From Triatoma infestans (taxonomy: Eukaryota > Arthropoda > Insecta > Hemiptera > Reduviidae): a stretch of DNA of 64,000 bases. The position numbers were made by a program, and so were the translations under genes. The stretch is taken from positions 1-64,000 of the forward strand of contig JAAEAF010003486.1 of NCBI GenBank assembly GCA_011037195.1, given 5' to 3'. Every line of letters begins with the position of its first letter. The stretch's first letter is position 1. Below the pieces are notes generated by a model. It had not been told where the DNA came from. It saw only the letters and a list, made by a program, of their open reading frames with translations, and ran no database searches. Positions 38,501-51,600 of the stretch are shown one piece after another.

Positions 38501-39984
38501 CTTAATGGATACTAAGCTGAAGTGTGTATTCGAATATCCTGCAGAAGCTGGAAGTGCTGCAGCACAGACTTCGCCCATTTTAACAACAAGAGATGATTCA
38601 GCCATAGTTGGCGACTTGGTATTTCACTCAGTTCATTAGCATTAAATATTTTACATAGTAATTTTGTTAAATAAATTTTGATACTTTTCAGTCGGCGAAT
38701 GCTGATGGTGAACTTGTTAAGGCTAATAAAGAAGTGAAAATTCTTCGTGAGGAAGAAACAACCTTACGCCAAGAAAATTTCAAACTTAAGGTTCGTAAAA
38801 TGTAATATTAATGACGAAATTTTTATGGCTGATAATGTCGTAGCTTTCCTTAATCCTTATTTCAATCGTGCTGGCCTTACATCAAATGAAGCATAATCTT
38901 ATTGCTTGTCTTTTCCTTATTTTAACCGTACTAGCCTTGCATTGAATGTTTTTAAGGTTTTCATTATCTTGTAGCCAATTCTTTCATTCTTTTAATCAAC
39001 TACACTGGCCTTAGGGAAGGAACTAGCTCAATGATAGCCCGCTGGACAAGCAGCTAGAGTCCAGTAGTGCTGCCCTTAGATTTTCTCTTCCTAGGAGCTC
39101 TACGGCTCACTGTTCGGAGATAGGCAGGTTGTCTGCAACGAGAGGACACTGTCCGGAGAACGGCTTTGCATTGAGAAGTCTCCTGGCACCAAGACCATAG
39201 ATGTTGACGCGTCTTAAATTAAAAAATTAATAAATACACTGGCCTTTGCATTGAATGTTAAGTTTTCATAATCTTGTAGCTTATCTTAACTACACCCTTT
39301 CTCTTAACTTCACCGGTATTGCTCGGTAATTAGCTGTGACACCTAAACGGCTGTTAACCTCCGCAGTCAAAATTTTCTGGTAGCTGCACTTGACTGCAAC
39401 GTCATTTGACTCCGCCAACAGGTTTCCTATCTGAGCTGCCGAGCTATATGCATTGAATGTTTTTAAGGTTTAATTAAAACTATTATTATTAACTATAATT
39501 TAAGATTTACTTTCTCATCTTAAGGAATATATGGAAATCTCTGTTAAGATTGAAGGGATTTTCAAATAAAATTTGTTTGTATAATTTAATCTTTTGGAGC
39601 TTTTTAAGACTACGTATATTGTGAAAACAGGCAGCCTTGTTTACAGTCATTAAAATTAGTTAACAAATTGACAGTAACATAGTATTTCTTCAGTATTAAG
39701 TTGCGTTACTCACTCTTTACTAACATAGGATTTCCACAGTTACGTTATAGGAGTTCCACAGTTATTTAGTTACGTTATTCACTTTTTAATCTCTTTCTGT
39801 CCACATGAAATCAAACTTCAATTTTTGCTTCATTATTTTTTTTTAATCACAATCACATCTGAAAATCTATTATGTTCTTTCTAGTTTAATAATTTTTGCT
39901 TTCTCTTGCCATAAGAGGATTCTGCATATTTTGTAAAATATAAGTTGGTTGAGATCTTTGAGCATGGAAAGTAGGCTCCTTCAC

Positions 39985-40018
<34 letters not shown>

Positions 40019-43000
40019 TGTATGTTTGTGAGAACCCACACACGTGTATATAAATGAACTATCTCAATTCTTTATCTTAAATTTATAGTTTTATTCTTTT
40101 ATAGCTTTATTTGAAATTTATTAGTGTGATTGCAAAACCCTATGAGTGTAAATTCTTTGAAAATGCAGTCATTTCTTATTCCCACGAACATTCGGAAAGT
40201 CATAATAACTTGACTTGTTGAATTTTTCTCTTTTTTTTTTTTTAATAAGATTTTTAATGAATTTTATTTCTTTTAATAATAAAAGAGAATCTTTAAATGA
40301 GAAGGATCGCCTACTAACCGCCAAAGATTTTGAACTATTAGTGTTTTAATATTTTAATAACGTGTTAATTTTTTTTACCAATGTCATTCTCAAAAGCCAC
40401 GCCTTCGTTAGTTGCAGGCAAAGCATAATCTTTCTTCGCCAGGAATCAGCTTTTTTATTGCTTGAGATGCCACAATGGCTGGGAATCCATTCGAAAACTA
40501 CTTACAACCATTGTATTATTTCCGTGTTAGAGTGATACATTATTCTCTAATTCTAATTCAAATCTAAAGTTTTTAACTCTAAATCGGAGGTGAATATTTT
40601 TCAAATTTATTTCTGCCAATTTCATGTATTTTATTTCTTTGCATGCTTGCAGTGGTTCGAGCTCGATTTGAAACTCCTTGGTAGCAGCAGAGTAGATTTT
40701 GCTCCTCCAGTTATTACTCTGAGAGCTTTGTTTTGTACTTTATCCAGAATGGCGCGGTTGACATATGTCTCGTTTCCACGTGGTGTCTCGGATCTATTTG
40801 ATAAACGATTCGTTCTTCTCTTTAGGTACCCGATAGCTCCAACATAAAGGCATCCGCCAATCAAACAGAATTTTTTGCAGTTTTTCGTGATTTTTTTGAA
40901 AATGCCTCAAAAAATTTACTTCAAGTTTCTTATATTATCTATTGAACCTCTTTTATTTGAAACCTTATAAAAAAGAAAACCCATGGTGCAACAGCCTGTG
41001 AACGACCAAGGCTTCCCACATGTCGATTTGAATAGAAGGGCGTGTGGTAAGCACGCCGTTTAGTTCTGGCCTTCGCTATCTAGGGCGCTACTAACTGCAG
41101 CTTCCCACTTTTCATCACGATGCTGGGTCAGCACCGACTTTGCTTTCACGGCAATTTGAACCCTGAATTCTCTCACGAAAGGCGATTGCGCTAGCCATTA
41201 GACCAACGCCTGAAGACAAACCTTTTTTATAGGAAAATTGATTTTTAGACGGTTCTGGAAGATCTTTGACCTCAAAACTCTGCAAAATGGTGTTTATTCT
41301 AAAAGCTACACAATATAATACTGACGGTATTTATGAAAATATTCCATAAATATTGTGTTTGAAGAATATCGGTGACATAGATGTGACATTACATATGGGT
41401 TTTTCGCGATTTTCCTACATTTTTAAACTTGCTTACATACTCCAATATCATTATATTCTCATCAGTACTACGCATGGTTTCAACTTATTGGGAGTTTAGA
41501 GAAATGAGAACAGTTAGTAGAGATTTCAGCTATTATAAACATTTGTCTGTAGATTTGTGGGAATTGCAGTTTTGCGAACTTTCACACTAATTTTTACTTT
41601 ATCTTATTTTTTAAATAATGCCCTATACGTTCTCTGTATTTTATTGTTTTTTTGTTTTGTTTTAAGTACTTTATTTAGTTTATTTAATTAATAATAAAGC
41701 ATATACAATTTCTTATAACATACGTCTTGGAATAATATATGTCAGCCAAGTATTTTTATTTATACATCTCAAACATAAATATATCTAAATCATAGAGGAT
41801 AAAATACAAATATACGTTTAGTTAGTATTCCTAAATTTAAAGAAACTGGTTAAGATGTTGAAAGAAAATCGCAGAAACTAAAAACATCAATCATATCGAT
41901 CGCAATTCCAATCAACCGATTTTCTTCAAGCCTGGAAATTCGGCGAGACATTTAATTGTTATTGTTATATATAGATGATGATGGGTAATGGAAGATTTTA
42001 GACAGCTTAGAGGAAAACTAACGTTACACCTCCTCCAGAAGTCCCTCAAAATGAATTTTCTAAAACAAATTTCAAATTAAAATTGTAGTTCTTTATATTG
42101 TTGTTGACATACTAAGTTTAAAGAAAATTGTTGGAGGCATCTTTGAGAAAATCGCTAAAACTAAAAAATTTTCCGGTAGAGTGGTATTTCCCGAATTTGA
42201 AATAAACCTTATTGTCGCGTCTTCTGATAGGAAGTGACAATGAATCAGCCTACGAAATATCAAGGTTCGGCTTTCTGCAATTTTCCGTTTATGAGTTATG
42301 CTGATTTTACACAGACAGACACAAACACACGTTCACACTGACAACTTTCAAAAACAATTTTTCGATTGGAATTGCGATCGATATGATTGATGTTTTTAGT
42401 TTCGATAGTTTGACACGATCGCAATACTTCCTACTCAGCAATAAGAGAAACTAATTGATTAAGATCTGGTATTTTATCCTTCCTAGCATATATGTTTAAT
42501 GAAAATTGTTGGCTCCGTTTCCGAGAAAATCATAAGAATTTGGAAAATCTATTTTGTAAAGTGGTAATTCCGGTTGTCTAATTTTGATAAATGATCAAAA
42601 ATAACAATTATGTTTCTTGTCTGGGCTGCTGGTAGCACCTAAGCATAGTATAAGTTTGAATTTTCTTGGTGCGGTTTGTGTTCTGCTGGGTGTTTCCTGC
42701 CGATAACTGATTGTTGGTGCAAAAGTAGTGGTTTGAACATTATTAAATTCTTAAAAAGTATTGACTTCCAAGAACTGTTAATCCTGAAATTTATTAAAAT
42801 TCATTATAGATCTGGTTTCATAGTTTTCACTTAAATTATGAATAACAAATTAATGCACTATTTGTATAGTTTCAAATATATTCTATGTATATATATTATA
42901 ATTTATGGGCTTTGTGTTAAACCCTCTGGCGCTAGGGGCGTATAGGGGGTAAAGAAAACACATACACAGTTTGTGTGAGAGGGATAGAGAAATTCTGGAC

Positions 43001-43630
43001 TTCCCCATCAAATACCACATGTTTCAATCATTTTTTAAAATTTTTGAACGCGTACACTGTTCCAATGCATGTTCTGCCTTTCTTTATGACCTCCCTGTTT
43101 ACTTTGTAACTACTATTGAACAGATACGAACAGCTTTCGCAGCTCTTAAAGAAATAAAGTCAGAAGACATTAAACTTTAATGAGATTTCATAATCTGAAA
43201 ACTCACCTCTTACTTATGTTTATCTACTTTTATTTCGTTTGTTTAAGATATTCTTTCCAGAAAAACCTTAAAATGTTTAGGGCCTTATCCTTCAAGAACC
43301 ATGATATTCGAAAGATCAAATCTGTTCCCTATAGGCATTATATTGTAAAGTTCAGGACCAATCCTTTCTTAACTTCTAATCATTTTTATTTATTTTTGCA
43401 AGTTCAGTCTGTGCTATTCATTCAGTTATTTTCATTTCTGAACTAATTCGCTAATGACTTCTTTCATTTTTTAGGAAGAGATTCTTCAACTACAGAAGCA
43501 AGCAGAAGCGCTCAGGCAGACAAGCTCTCGTTCACAGGTGAAAGTAGAACCAATCTACCAAGCGCATTTCATAATAATAGCCATCCTTACAGGACTTATT
43601 GGCATTATTTTGGGCAAGTTTCTGCTCTGA
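32542..43630 (+). CDS. Vap33: VAP-A/VAP33-type vesicle-associated membrane protein-associated protein
   Basis: Tail-anchored ER protein whose MSP domain binds FFAT motifs of partner proteins at membrane contact sites. Six exons on the plus strand: 32542-32599, 32981-33133, 38295-38398, 38478-38618, 38692-38790, 43475-43630; total 711 nt, 236 residues, slightly shorter than vertebrate VAP-A. The MSP domain is encoded by exons 1-3 and part of 4 (motifs [16 protein letters not shown], and a KHKFMVQ stretch where the FFAT-binding Lys and Met sit). Exons 5-6 are a charged heptad-like coiled coil. A single hydrophobic segment with small-residue glycines (GLIGIILG) at the extreme C-terminus is the tail anchor, ending five codons before TGA. 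The start ATG opens the first exon and gives MAKQEQ. Introns 2 (5.2 kb) and 5 (4.7 kb) are full of repeats. The gene is convergent with NAE1. Confidence 0.96.
33134..35189. other. VAP intron 2, left part
   Basis: AT-rich intron with no gene. A 76-codon open frame (34139-34369) is Phe/Ile/Tyr-rich low-complexity sequence. Confidence 0.4.
34946..35022 (+). repeat. Short tandem duplication, VAP intron 2
   Basis: 'attattaattatacaaaatt' plus 'atattaaaaaatt' occurs twice, about 42 bp apart. Confidence 0.7.
35190..35345 (+). mobile_element. Possible tRNA-derived SINE relic, VAP intron 2
   Basis: Holds 'ggcttagccgtgga' and 'gttcccggactcaggtcc', similar to the head of family 1, followed by an unrelated GC-richer body. 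No TSD and no second copy in the window. Confidence 0.4.
36540..37010 (-). mobile_element. LINE C-terminal fragment and 3' end, VAP intron 2
   Basis: On the minus strand, [16 protein letters not shown] and GDECKIVN-like blocks followed by a Lys/Phe-rich KNFKTFF stretch resemble the C-terminus of LINE ORF2. The 3' end is AT-rich (36541-36585). It lies antisense to VAP. Confidence 0.6.
37010..37520 (+). repeat. CTTACT/AGTAAG family copy, VAP intron 2
   Basis: Contains 'aacgattttctttaaacttg' and 'acagctccaacaattttctt' with shared spacing. Diverged. Confidence 0.5.
37990..38090 (+). repeat. Penelope-like/hammerhead-like relic, VAP intron 2
   Basis: 'ctctgaagaagtcg', 'ggcgaaacatcggtttc' and 'aaaccactgacgcggtctc' are partly shared with 57690-57860. 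CTGAAGA and GAAAC keep the hammerhead-type order, but stem II is only about three pairs. Confidence 0.4.
38860..39300 (+). repeat. Degenerate tandem repeat split by a SINE, VAP intron 5
   Basis: Units of about 60-90 bp share 'ctggccttgcattgaatg' and 'ttttcattatcttgtagc'. The SINE at 39013-39234 entered one unit. Confidence 0.55.
39013..39234 (+). mobile_element. SINE (family 1), full-length copy with 12-bp TSD, VAP intron 5
   Basis: Starts with a tRNA-like head: an A-box-like 'ctagctcaatgatag', then a degenerate B-box region. The family body follows ('gctgcccttagattttctc', 'actgtccgga'), with an A/T-rich tail. Flanked by 'tacactggcctt' at 39001-39012 and 39235-39246. Confidence 0.9.
39983..40030 (+). 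repeat. (TG)n microsatellite, VAP intron 5
   Basis: About 48 bases of TG repeats with two interruptions. A shorter TG/GA run is at 36450-36484. Confidence 0.9.
40380..40865 (-). mobile_element. Jockey/I-type LINE fragment (thumb and RNase H), VAP intron 5
   Basis: The minus strand reads [20 protein letters not shown] (40760-40700), the conserved block after the RT domain, and further on [17 protein letters not shown] (40500-40440), the RNase H end. Frameshifts lie between. Confidence 0.75.
40985..41222 (-). mobile_element. SINE (family 3), tRNA-headed, minus strand, VAP intron 5
   Basis: The reverse complement starts 'ggcgttggtctaatggcta' (A box) and has 'gggttcaaattgc' (B box). It ends with a segment containing 'ttggtcgttcacaggctg'. 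TSD not clear. Confidence 0.75.
41860..42460. repeat. CTTACT/AGTAAG-type foldback with a perfect 33-bp inverted repeat, VAP intron 5
   Basis: Body blocks match the family. 41881-41913 is perfectly inverted at 42364-42396. It ends with 'cagcaataagagaaac'. Confidence 0.65.
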
Positions 43631-45480
43631 GCGCGCACTGTCCTGAGACCTTCCCCTTCCCGCACTCTGTAAGTAGCACATTCCCCTGGCGCGACACTTC
43701 TTCAGCTTGCCCGCCTCCGAGTTGCAGTAACTTTATTATAATATACTACTTTCAACTATATAATTTTTTTTTTTAATTATGAGATTATTGTAAAATTTCA
43801 TTTAATGTATTATATTGTATGTGACCATGTGTTTGATGAAAAAACATGCATTTTATTTACATTTGTATTGTTTTATGTTAAAGTTGCTATTTTTTAAGTA
43901 AATGGATTGTTGCCTCTTTAAAATTTTATTTCGAGGTAATTGGGTAATCCCACATTCCTATTTCTCGTAAAGCATACATACATTTATCGTATCATCTTTG
44001 TTTTTTGACTGCAATATAGTTGAGAAGGGCAAGTTGCATAATCATTATTTGTTTAAGAACATGAGAAAAAATAAATTCATTGCAAGTACTTTGTTTTCTA
44101 TTAATAAGACCCAAAAGGAAAACTTTGAAAAGATTATGTTCTCTTCTCTTAACTCTTGCGTTTAGAAGTAAATAAAAAAAATTGACAATTTGTTGCTGCA
44201 TTGCATTTTATCTATTCTTTTTCTATGTAAAACCCAGTTTGGAATAATTTGATGAGTATTGTTCACAGTTAAGTCTGCAGTCTGATCACTTTTCTTTTTA
44301 TTACTGGTTCATAATTTTTGTGTAAGTCTGTTTTGTTTCTAAAAGTAGAAAACATAATGTTGCTTCCAAATCAACAAAATGTAAAACTATATATAAATAC
44401 TAATTTTTAATTCTGGTCATTTTCTACGTATTTTTTTAGTTTGGTTTGCCATCATTTTTAAATTATTCTATAGAGAACAATGATGGCAGCAAAAAATCCG
44501 ATATTTAAATAGCTTGCTTATATTTTAAGTCAACATTTTACCAATTAAATGTAACTTCATTGCAAATAAAAATTTTCTTCATATAGAAAGTACATTCGTA
44601 ATAATAATAAAAAAATACGGAAGTGAAATAAAATGTCACCTTAAATAAATAATCACGTTTATTTTCTTTTTCAAATATTTTATCCTAGCTTTTAACTTAA
44701 ATAGGCAATAGTTTGAACCAAACACATATACCATACTTCATTATATGACTAATTTCAGTAGCAAACTTGTGCCAAAATACTTATTTATATTTCTGCATAA
44801 ATTTTTTGAGTTGTCATTATTTTCTTTTGAAATAAATTTTCCTTTGTCAGGCAATCAGAATTATTTGTCTTTATTTTAAATTGGCTTAGTGCCTTATGAA
44901 GAAAAAAAGAATTGGTGTAGATCAAATTTCTTTATGATTTAATAAATTGCCGTTTAAGCAAGTATGCTACAGTTATTGACTCACAAATTCTGATACTAAT
45001 ACTATTAAGAACTTCTTTGGAATTCTGGGAAACTTCTAGAAAAAGTATATTATTAAATGGGATTGAAATATAATGTAGAATAATATATTTATTGAGTACC
45101 AATATTGGCCACTCATTTTAAAATGCTATTTATTAAGCAGTAAAAATTCTGTACTGTAATGTGTATTTTGCATTGATAAATAACTAATTTTTTTTCTATT
45201 GTTAATTGAATTGAAAAGGTGGTTAATTAGGCTTCGTTAACTTATATGTTAAGTTTGCTATAGCATTCACCATTAATTATTTATACAACATAGTTGTTTA
45301 TTTTTGTAGATAGATTTAATTTCTGATTGATTTTATGATTAAGTAATTTTGAAATAATGAAGTGTATTTGTTGTAAAAAAAAAAATAATAAAAATAAAAA
45401 AACTTAGTTTATTGCCAACTTTTAGTACATAAAATATCAATATAATCTGAAATGAATTGAAAACTTACCAGAATACTGTT
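43631..45480 (+). other. VAP 3' UTR and convergent intergenic DNA
   Basis: No coding sequence. GC-richer for about 100 bases after the VAP stop, then very AT-rich with several AATAAA-like sites, typical of a long 3' UTR. NAE1 transcripts converge from the right; their likely AATAAA (minus) is at 45483-45488. Confidence 0.5.
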
Positions 45481-45482
45481 AC

Positions 45483-45488
45483 TTTATT
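45483..45488 (-). terminator. Candidate poly(A) signal of NAE1
   Basis: Minus-strand AATAAA, about 160 bases past the NAE1 stop codon. Confidence 0.45.
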
Positions 45489-45649
45489 ATTTTATGCTAT
45501 CTTGTATACCCTCTCCAAATTGCAACATTATAATGTAGTGAGGAAGGGATTAAGAAATGGAAAAAAGAAGTATAAAGTTGTAAAAATATTAACAATAAAT
45601 TATAAAATGTATATTCACAAGTGATTCATTATTCTTAGATACAATTAAA

Positions 45650-48600
45650 TTAGAAAGCAAACGTTTCAGTACTTGAATTAATAGCATCATAAATAAAGGT
45701 ATTGTTAATTGGTTTATACTGTCCAGTCACTAGCTTAATGGCCTCTTGCGCAACGCAACCACCTATAATTTAAATATTAAATACATACATGAAAAAAAAA
45801 TCTTACTTTATAATTTCTATAAGTTTTATTTATAAATTTATATATAAAATAAATAAATAAAATCACCTATAAAGGCCGAAACAGAATGAAGTTCAGCTCC
45901 GCCATATCTGCAAATTTCATGAACATAATCATCCTTAGAAAGTGAACCACATCCCCACTCACTGAGTAGTTTGGAAACACATCCCTAAGGAATGATGAAG
46001 TAAAATATCATTCTTGAATGAGGAAAACAAGAATCGTAAATTATAATAATAATGCCTACCTTAAGCTTTACAATGTCATGTTCGTCTCCAAACTCCCCTG
46101 GATAATGATTATATTCACCATTAAATCTATCTATACCTCTTAACATTACATAATATACTATTAGGCTATCTGGATTTTCAATTCCATGGGCTGAAAAAAA
46201 AATAAATGTAATGAAATGATTTTTTATTTTTTTAAATAAAAATTATAGATCTCACTTACATATGAGACTCGTATTGATTAACTTAGAATCATATTCATCA
46301 GCTACTTTACTTCCTCTAACTACAGCAATACTAGATGAATGTTTACAAAATAATTTCGTATCTGCTTCACTGATAGCATCTTGCTGTTGGCCAAGTTGAT
46401 GCAACAATTGTTGAACTCTCCTATGAACAATTTCTGCGCAACGGCCGCTCTCTTGTACATATCTATTGATAATTTAGAAAATTCTAAATAAGATTTGATT
46501 AATTACAAACTGTTCATTACATGTCATTTTATATTTAAAAAAAAAAATTATTAATGAATAATACAAGCAAAGATTAGCAATCATTAAGAGCGTTTCAGTG
46601 GAGAGAAGCATGCCTACTGATGTAATCCGCATCATAAAGAGACATATATCCCAAAGATGGCAACAAGAATGGAGCGCAGTCTCAAGTAATATCAATGAAA
46701 GACTCAATACAGACCGGGACTCATCTTATAAATCCGTGCGGAGAGAGGAACTAGTAATGGTCAATTGGGAATAGGTCAGGTCATACGTGACTAACCCATA
46801 GTTAACGTGTGGTGACCAATCACATTATGTACCTTATGTAATGCCCCATTATCAGCCCAACATATACATTATCACTGTATGGTTTGACTCAAGTATTAAA
46901 AAATATAGACCGGGTGATTAAATTTTTACAAGATTATAGAAGTCTATGATAAGATATAAAGCTAATATATAAATGCAATGACAATAATGTCGATCTGGAT
47001 CATGAAAGAAAAACAGCTATGGAAGCTATATTGCAGACATAATAACCGAAAGGTTCATTGCTTAAAAAAAATAAAACCTATTCTTGCAAACAATATTTTG
47101 AAATAAATTAACATGCGGATTACTATTTTTCTGCATCTTAATTATTATTTGTCTGTGGGCAGGGAAACCCTACGCTATCCAAAGTCTCACTGGGCCCATA
47201 TACCTTTGCATCTTAATTACTTCATTACTTAATCACTCAATCAATCTTCATTACTTAAGTTTCTACTTCACAACTAAAACTATTAAGCTCCAAAGAAATA
47301 CAATCTTTATTCATTTTAAAACCATATTTTTTATCACTTTAGAATAAGCTACATAGCATTTTACAGAAGACAGTATGTCGAGGATCAAAACAAAAGGCAC
47401 TACCTAAAATGCTCTCATCAGTTTGGCTATATGAGTACGCAGATGGTGACTGATCACTAAATTTTATCAGAAAGTTATTCTGATATTAAGGTAGTCCTTA
47501 GAGAATTAGGGACAAAGTATCAGGTGAACTAATATGGTAGCAATGATAAAATTCGGAAGTTATACCTTGGAAAGGTATTTAAAAAACGCGAACCCTTTCA
47601 AAGTTGTACTCGTTGACCCGAATGCATGAGCTATACACTCTCGTATCCGTTGTAAGGTACTTGGTCTTATTCTCATTTACTGCCAACCCCATATTTCTTG
47701 CTGCCCGGTCTAAGGAGATAAAGGTTTCTTCTACAGCCGCTGAAGACCTTCCAATGATACAAATGACATCGGCATACGCTAAGATTTGCACGCTTTTATT
47801 GAAGATTGTGCCTGTGGTTTCAATTCTGGCATCTCTAATTATTCTTTCCAAACCCAGGTTAAAGAGAGTGCAAAAGGGTGTCTCCCTGACTTAAGCCTTC
47901 ATCGCATTTGAATTTGTTTGACAGGTTTCCTTGTATCTTGACAAGACTGTTAGTGCCAGCCATGGTCGCACGGACAAGTCTTATTAATTTGGAGGGGATT
48001 CCAAGTCTCATCATTGCTTTATATAATTCTTCGCGGTACAGCAGAACAGCAGATGAATATTGGTGTTGAATTCCTTAGTCTTCTCTAGAATCTGTCTTAA
48101 GGTAAACAGCTGATCTGTAGTCGATGTTCCTTGTGTGAAGCCACACTGGTACGGCTCCTTTTCAGCGTAGGGTCTCAGCTTCTTGTTCAAGATGTTGGAG
48201 AACACCTTGTACGCCGTGGGTAGAAGAGTGATCGCTCTATAATTAGAGCATTCCAAGACATCGCCTTTCTTGCGGATCGGGCATATTATACCCGTGCGCC
48301 ATTGTTCAGGGATAGTCTCTTCTTCCCATATTTTCATTATAATATCATGCAGTCTCCGTAACAGTTCTAAGCCTCCGTTTTCATATAGTTCTCCCTGCAG
48401 GCCATCACTTCCTGGTGCTTTGTTATTGTTAAGTTGTACGTCCTCTTCATCTAGTGGTTCCCAGGTTTTTCAAAAACCTGGGATCGGTGATAACGGCCGA
48501 TAATGATGTAAAACAGGAGGTAAACCAGAGGCTTATGTCCGCCAATAAATGCTACTATGGGCTCCTGAGGTACATGAAAAGCCGTAATTTATCCAGGACC

Positions 48601-51600
48601 ACAAAATGTACTCTGTACAAAGTGCTAATACGCCCTGTTCCGCGTATGGAGCTGAAGCATGGACCATGACCAAAGCGACAAGAGCAAAAGCTACTAGTCT
48701 TTGAAAGAAGGATTTTAAGAAAGATATTTGGTCCAGTCAAGGAAAATAATCAATGGAGGATACGTCTCGAGGAGTTGGCAAGGTTGTATTCGGAGGTGGA
48801 TGTTGCTAAATATATCCACTTGGCAAGACTGCGATAGGCAGGCCACGTTGTTAGGAAGGAAGAAACTGCCATCCCCAGAAGAGTGCTGTTCGGTGAACCG
48901 GGAGGGAAAAGAAAGGTTGGTCCAGCCGAAAATAAGATGGCTGGATCAGGTCGCAAATGATGCAAGACAGCTGAACGTCCGGAAGTGGTGGACCGCGGCT
49001 AAGGATAGAGAATCATGGCGTAGGATTCTTGAGCAGGCCAGGTGACCCAGTAATGGGTTGTAGCGCCAAGGAGTAGTAGTACACCTTGGAAAGGGTGGAT
49101 AATTTTATTTATTTAGGGAATTCAGATAATCCCAATAATACTCTAAAACTTGAAAGGGCAGCAGCAAATGGGTAAAACTGACACCGTTGGTGTAGAGGCT
49201 GGGACTCAGATTTCAAGAAAACTACTTTATTAAGAAAGTTCAATACCATTTATCGTTTTCTTTCATTGGAGAAAGCAGTTAGTTTGTCAAAAAATGTATG
49301 GGACGGCAAAGGAGGTAATGAACCGAATTCAGAATTTTTAAAAAGTACAGCTTTAATAATATGATTTGACTGATTATTATTAAACCTTTTACTTCCATAT
49401 TTATTCCAATTCTCATTTACCAAGAGGGTGTCGGGAATTTACTTAAGGAGCTCTAAGTCTCAGTGCCAGCCAGGTCCGATTTTACTGAATGGTTTTTGTT
49501 TTTCCTGATTTTCTCGAAAACGGCTCCAACGATTTTCTATAAACTTGGTACAATGTCTAAACACATAAATACTAATCATTTTTATTTGAAACATTTTCCC
49601 ATGAAAATGGATTTGTTGGAGGTTCTGGGGGAAAAGTAACATTATGCCTTCCGAAAACTGAATTACAAACCATACATGAGTTTGTTTCTTAAGCTAAAGA
49701 TAGTAAACATAAAAGATTATATGAATATAATAACATATTTACAAATTTCTTAATTTATTTGAAGCCGACGTCAAAAAAAGGCCAGGCTGAGATCTTTAAG
49801 CGTCCTACAATACATTAAACACAAAGAGAGCGCAAAGCTGATTTCATGCCGATATTTTTATTTCATAAGCTCGAGAAAAGTGTTAAAAAGAAGACCACAA
49901 ACTAAATCAAACTAATCTAAACTTAGATCATATTTTCTGACTTATAGTTCTCTTAAATGACGTTATATAATAATTTTGTAACATAATACATTTTATTACA
50001 TCTGTTGTAGAGCGATGTAGCTGGTGGTATCGGCAGTCATGTCAGGTAATGTTCCTCTCAATGGTAAACAACCCTGGCCTTCGTTTTCAATAAAATCCTT
50101 CACGGCCTTTGCCATAATCCAAAATGGTTTACTCTAAAAAGATAAATTACAAATCTATAACTCATTAAGCACACGTAGCTGGCAAGAATCTGTTTAGAAA
50201 TGAATACTAGTAACCATTTTTTTAACAAAACATTGGTTATTAAATTTTTATAATGAAATAAGTTTCCTAACGCATTTAAATTAACAAACTTAAGTTCAGG
50301 AAACTCAGAAAAAGAATCAATGTACTTAATTTTATAAATTATATCTTTAAATCTTAATCTTTATACATAAATAATACATGAAAATATGCTACCTACCTTT
50401 GAAGTAAGATTAATAGAACAATCATCATTAAGAATTTTTAAAACTTCCTTTGGTACTGAAGATGGAGCCACAGCAAAATTAACTGCTTTAATTGCTTCTT
50501 CAAAATTTTCTTCATACTCTGGGACACCTTCATCGTTAACTTTAATACCTATCGGTAAGGCAAATATAAATAGTATATAAAATATAGTGTATGGAGCAGG
50601 GCTCAGAGCTTCAAAGTGACACGATTTGTGTCAGATATTTTCTTATGATTTAAATAGATATTTTTTCTATTCATTTGAGAAAGTCATTAAAAAAGATGGT
50701 GCGACATCCGCAAATGTTCCTCTAACAGGAATGCTCAACTTCCTGGGCAAATTATTTTAAAACTAAATTTTCCATCGCATTTTATTTCAACATAAGATAG
50801 GGAAGGAAAAGTAGAGAAATGATCTTTTCCTTTAGAGGATTTCCAACGACATACATAAAATCAATTTTTCTGAAAAAATGTTTCAAATAAAAAAATAAGA
50901 TGAAAAAAAATACATCATCTGATGTACATCAGAAATTCAATTCAAAAATACATCGCTAATGAAAAAAAAATAAGACTTTTGTATATTAAATATTTCTTTA
51001 AAGAAAACATTTTAAGCCATTTTCAAAAAGATTTCGAAGAAAAAACCGTTCATTAAAATGGTACCTCCAGTTTTATTGATTTAGACAGAAAACTTCATTC
51101 CAGAGATATTTAAGGAATTTCAAGTATAGCTATTTTTTAACTATGAGTTATCTTTTATACACACACAAAATTCGATCCTATACCTGAGAAGAAATATGCA
51201 CTGGCAAAGCAAAACTTGGTTAAAACTCAATTTCTAAAATCTGATTGCAAAATAGAGCAACTTAAGTTGTTATAGTTAAGAAATTAGCGACGGGTATTTA
51301 GGATGCTACTCTATCATTTCTTTAACTACAACCAAAAGGCCGAGAACCAGTATCTACATACATAAAGTTTTTAATTATCAATTCTTGAAACCTAAAATAA
51401 ATTTAGTGGTGCATTTGAATTCTTTTTTTTTTTATAAACACCTATGCATACTTTTGGAATTCAAAGTTGGTGTTTTGAGGGCGAAACATTAAGATCTATC
51501 CAAGAATGGGTTTGTAAAATACATAAATAAATTTAGGTTTTTCTGATCATAAAAATATCTCAGTTCATAAAATAATGGAATGACATAAAATTAAACATAC

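Noticed and set aside
42971..43446. Two plus-strand open frames just before VAP exon 6
   Set aside because: Low-complexity Phe/Leu-rich translations in intron 5 with no family resemblance.
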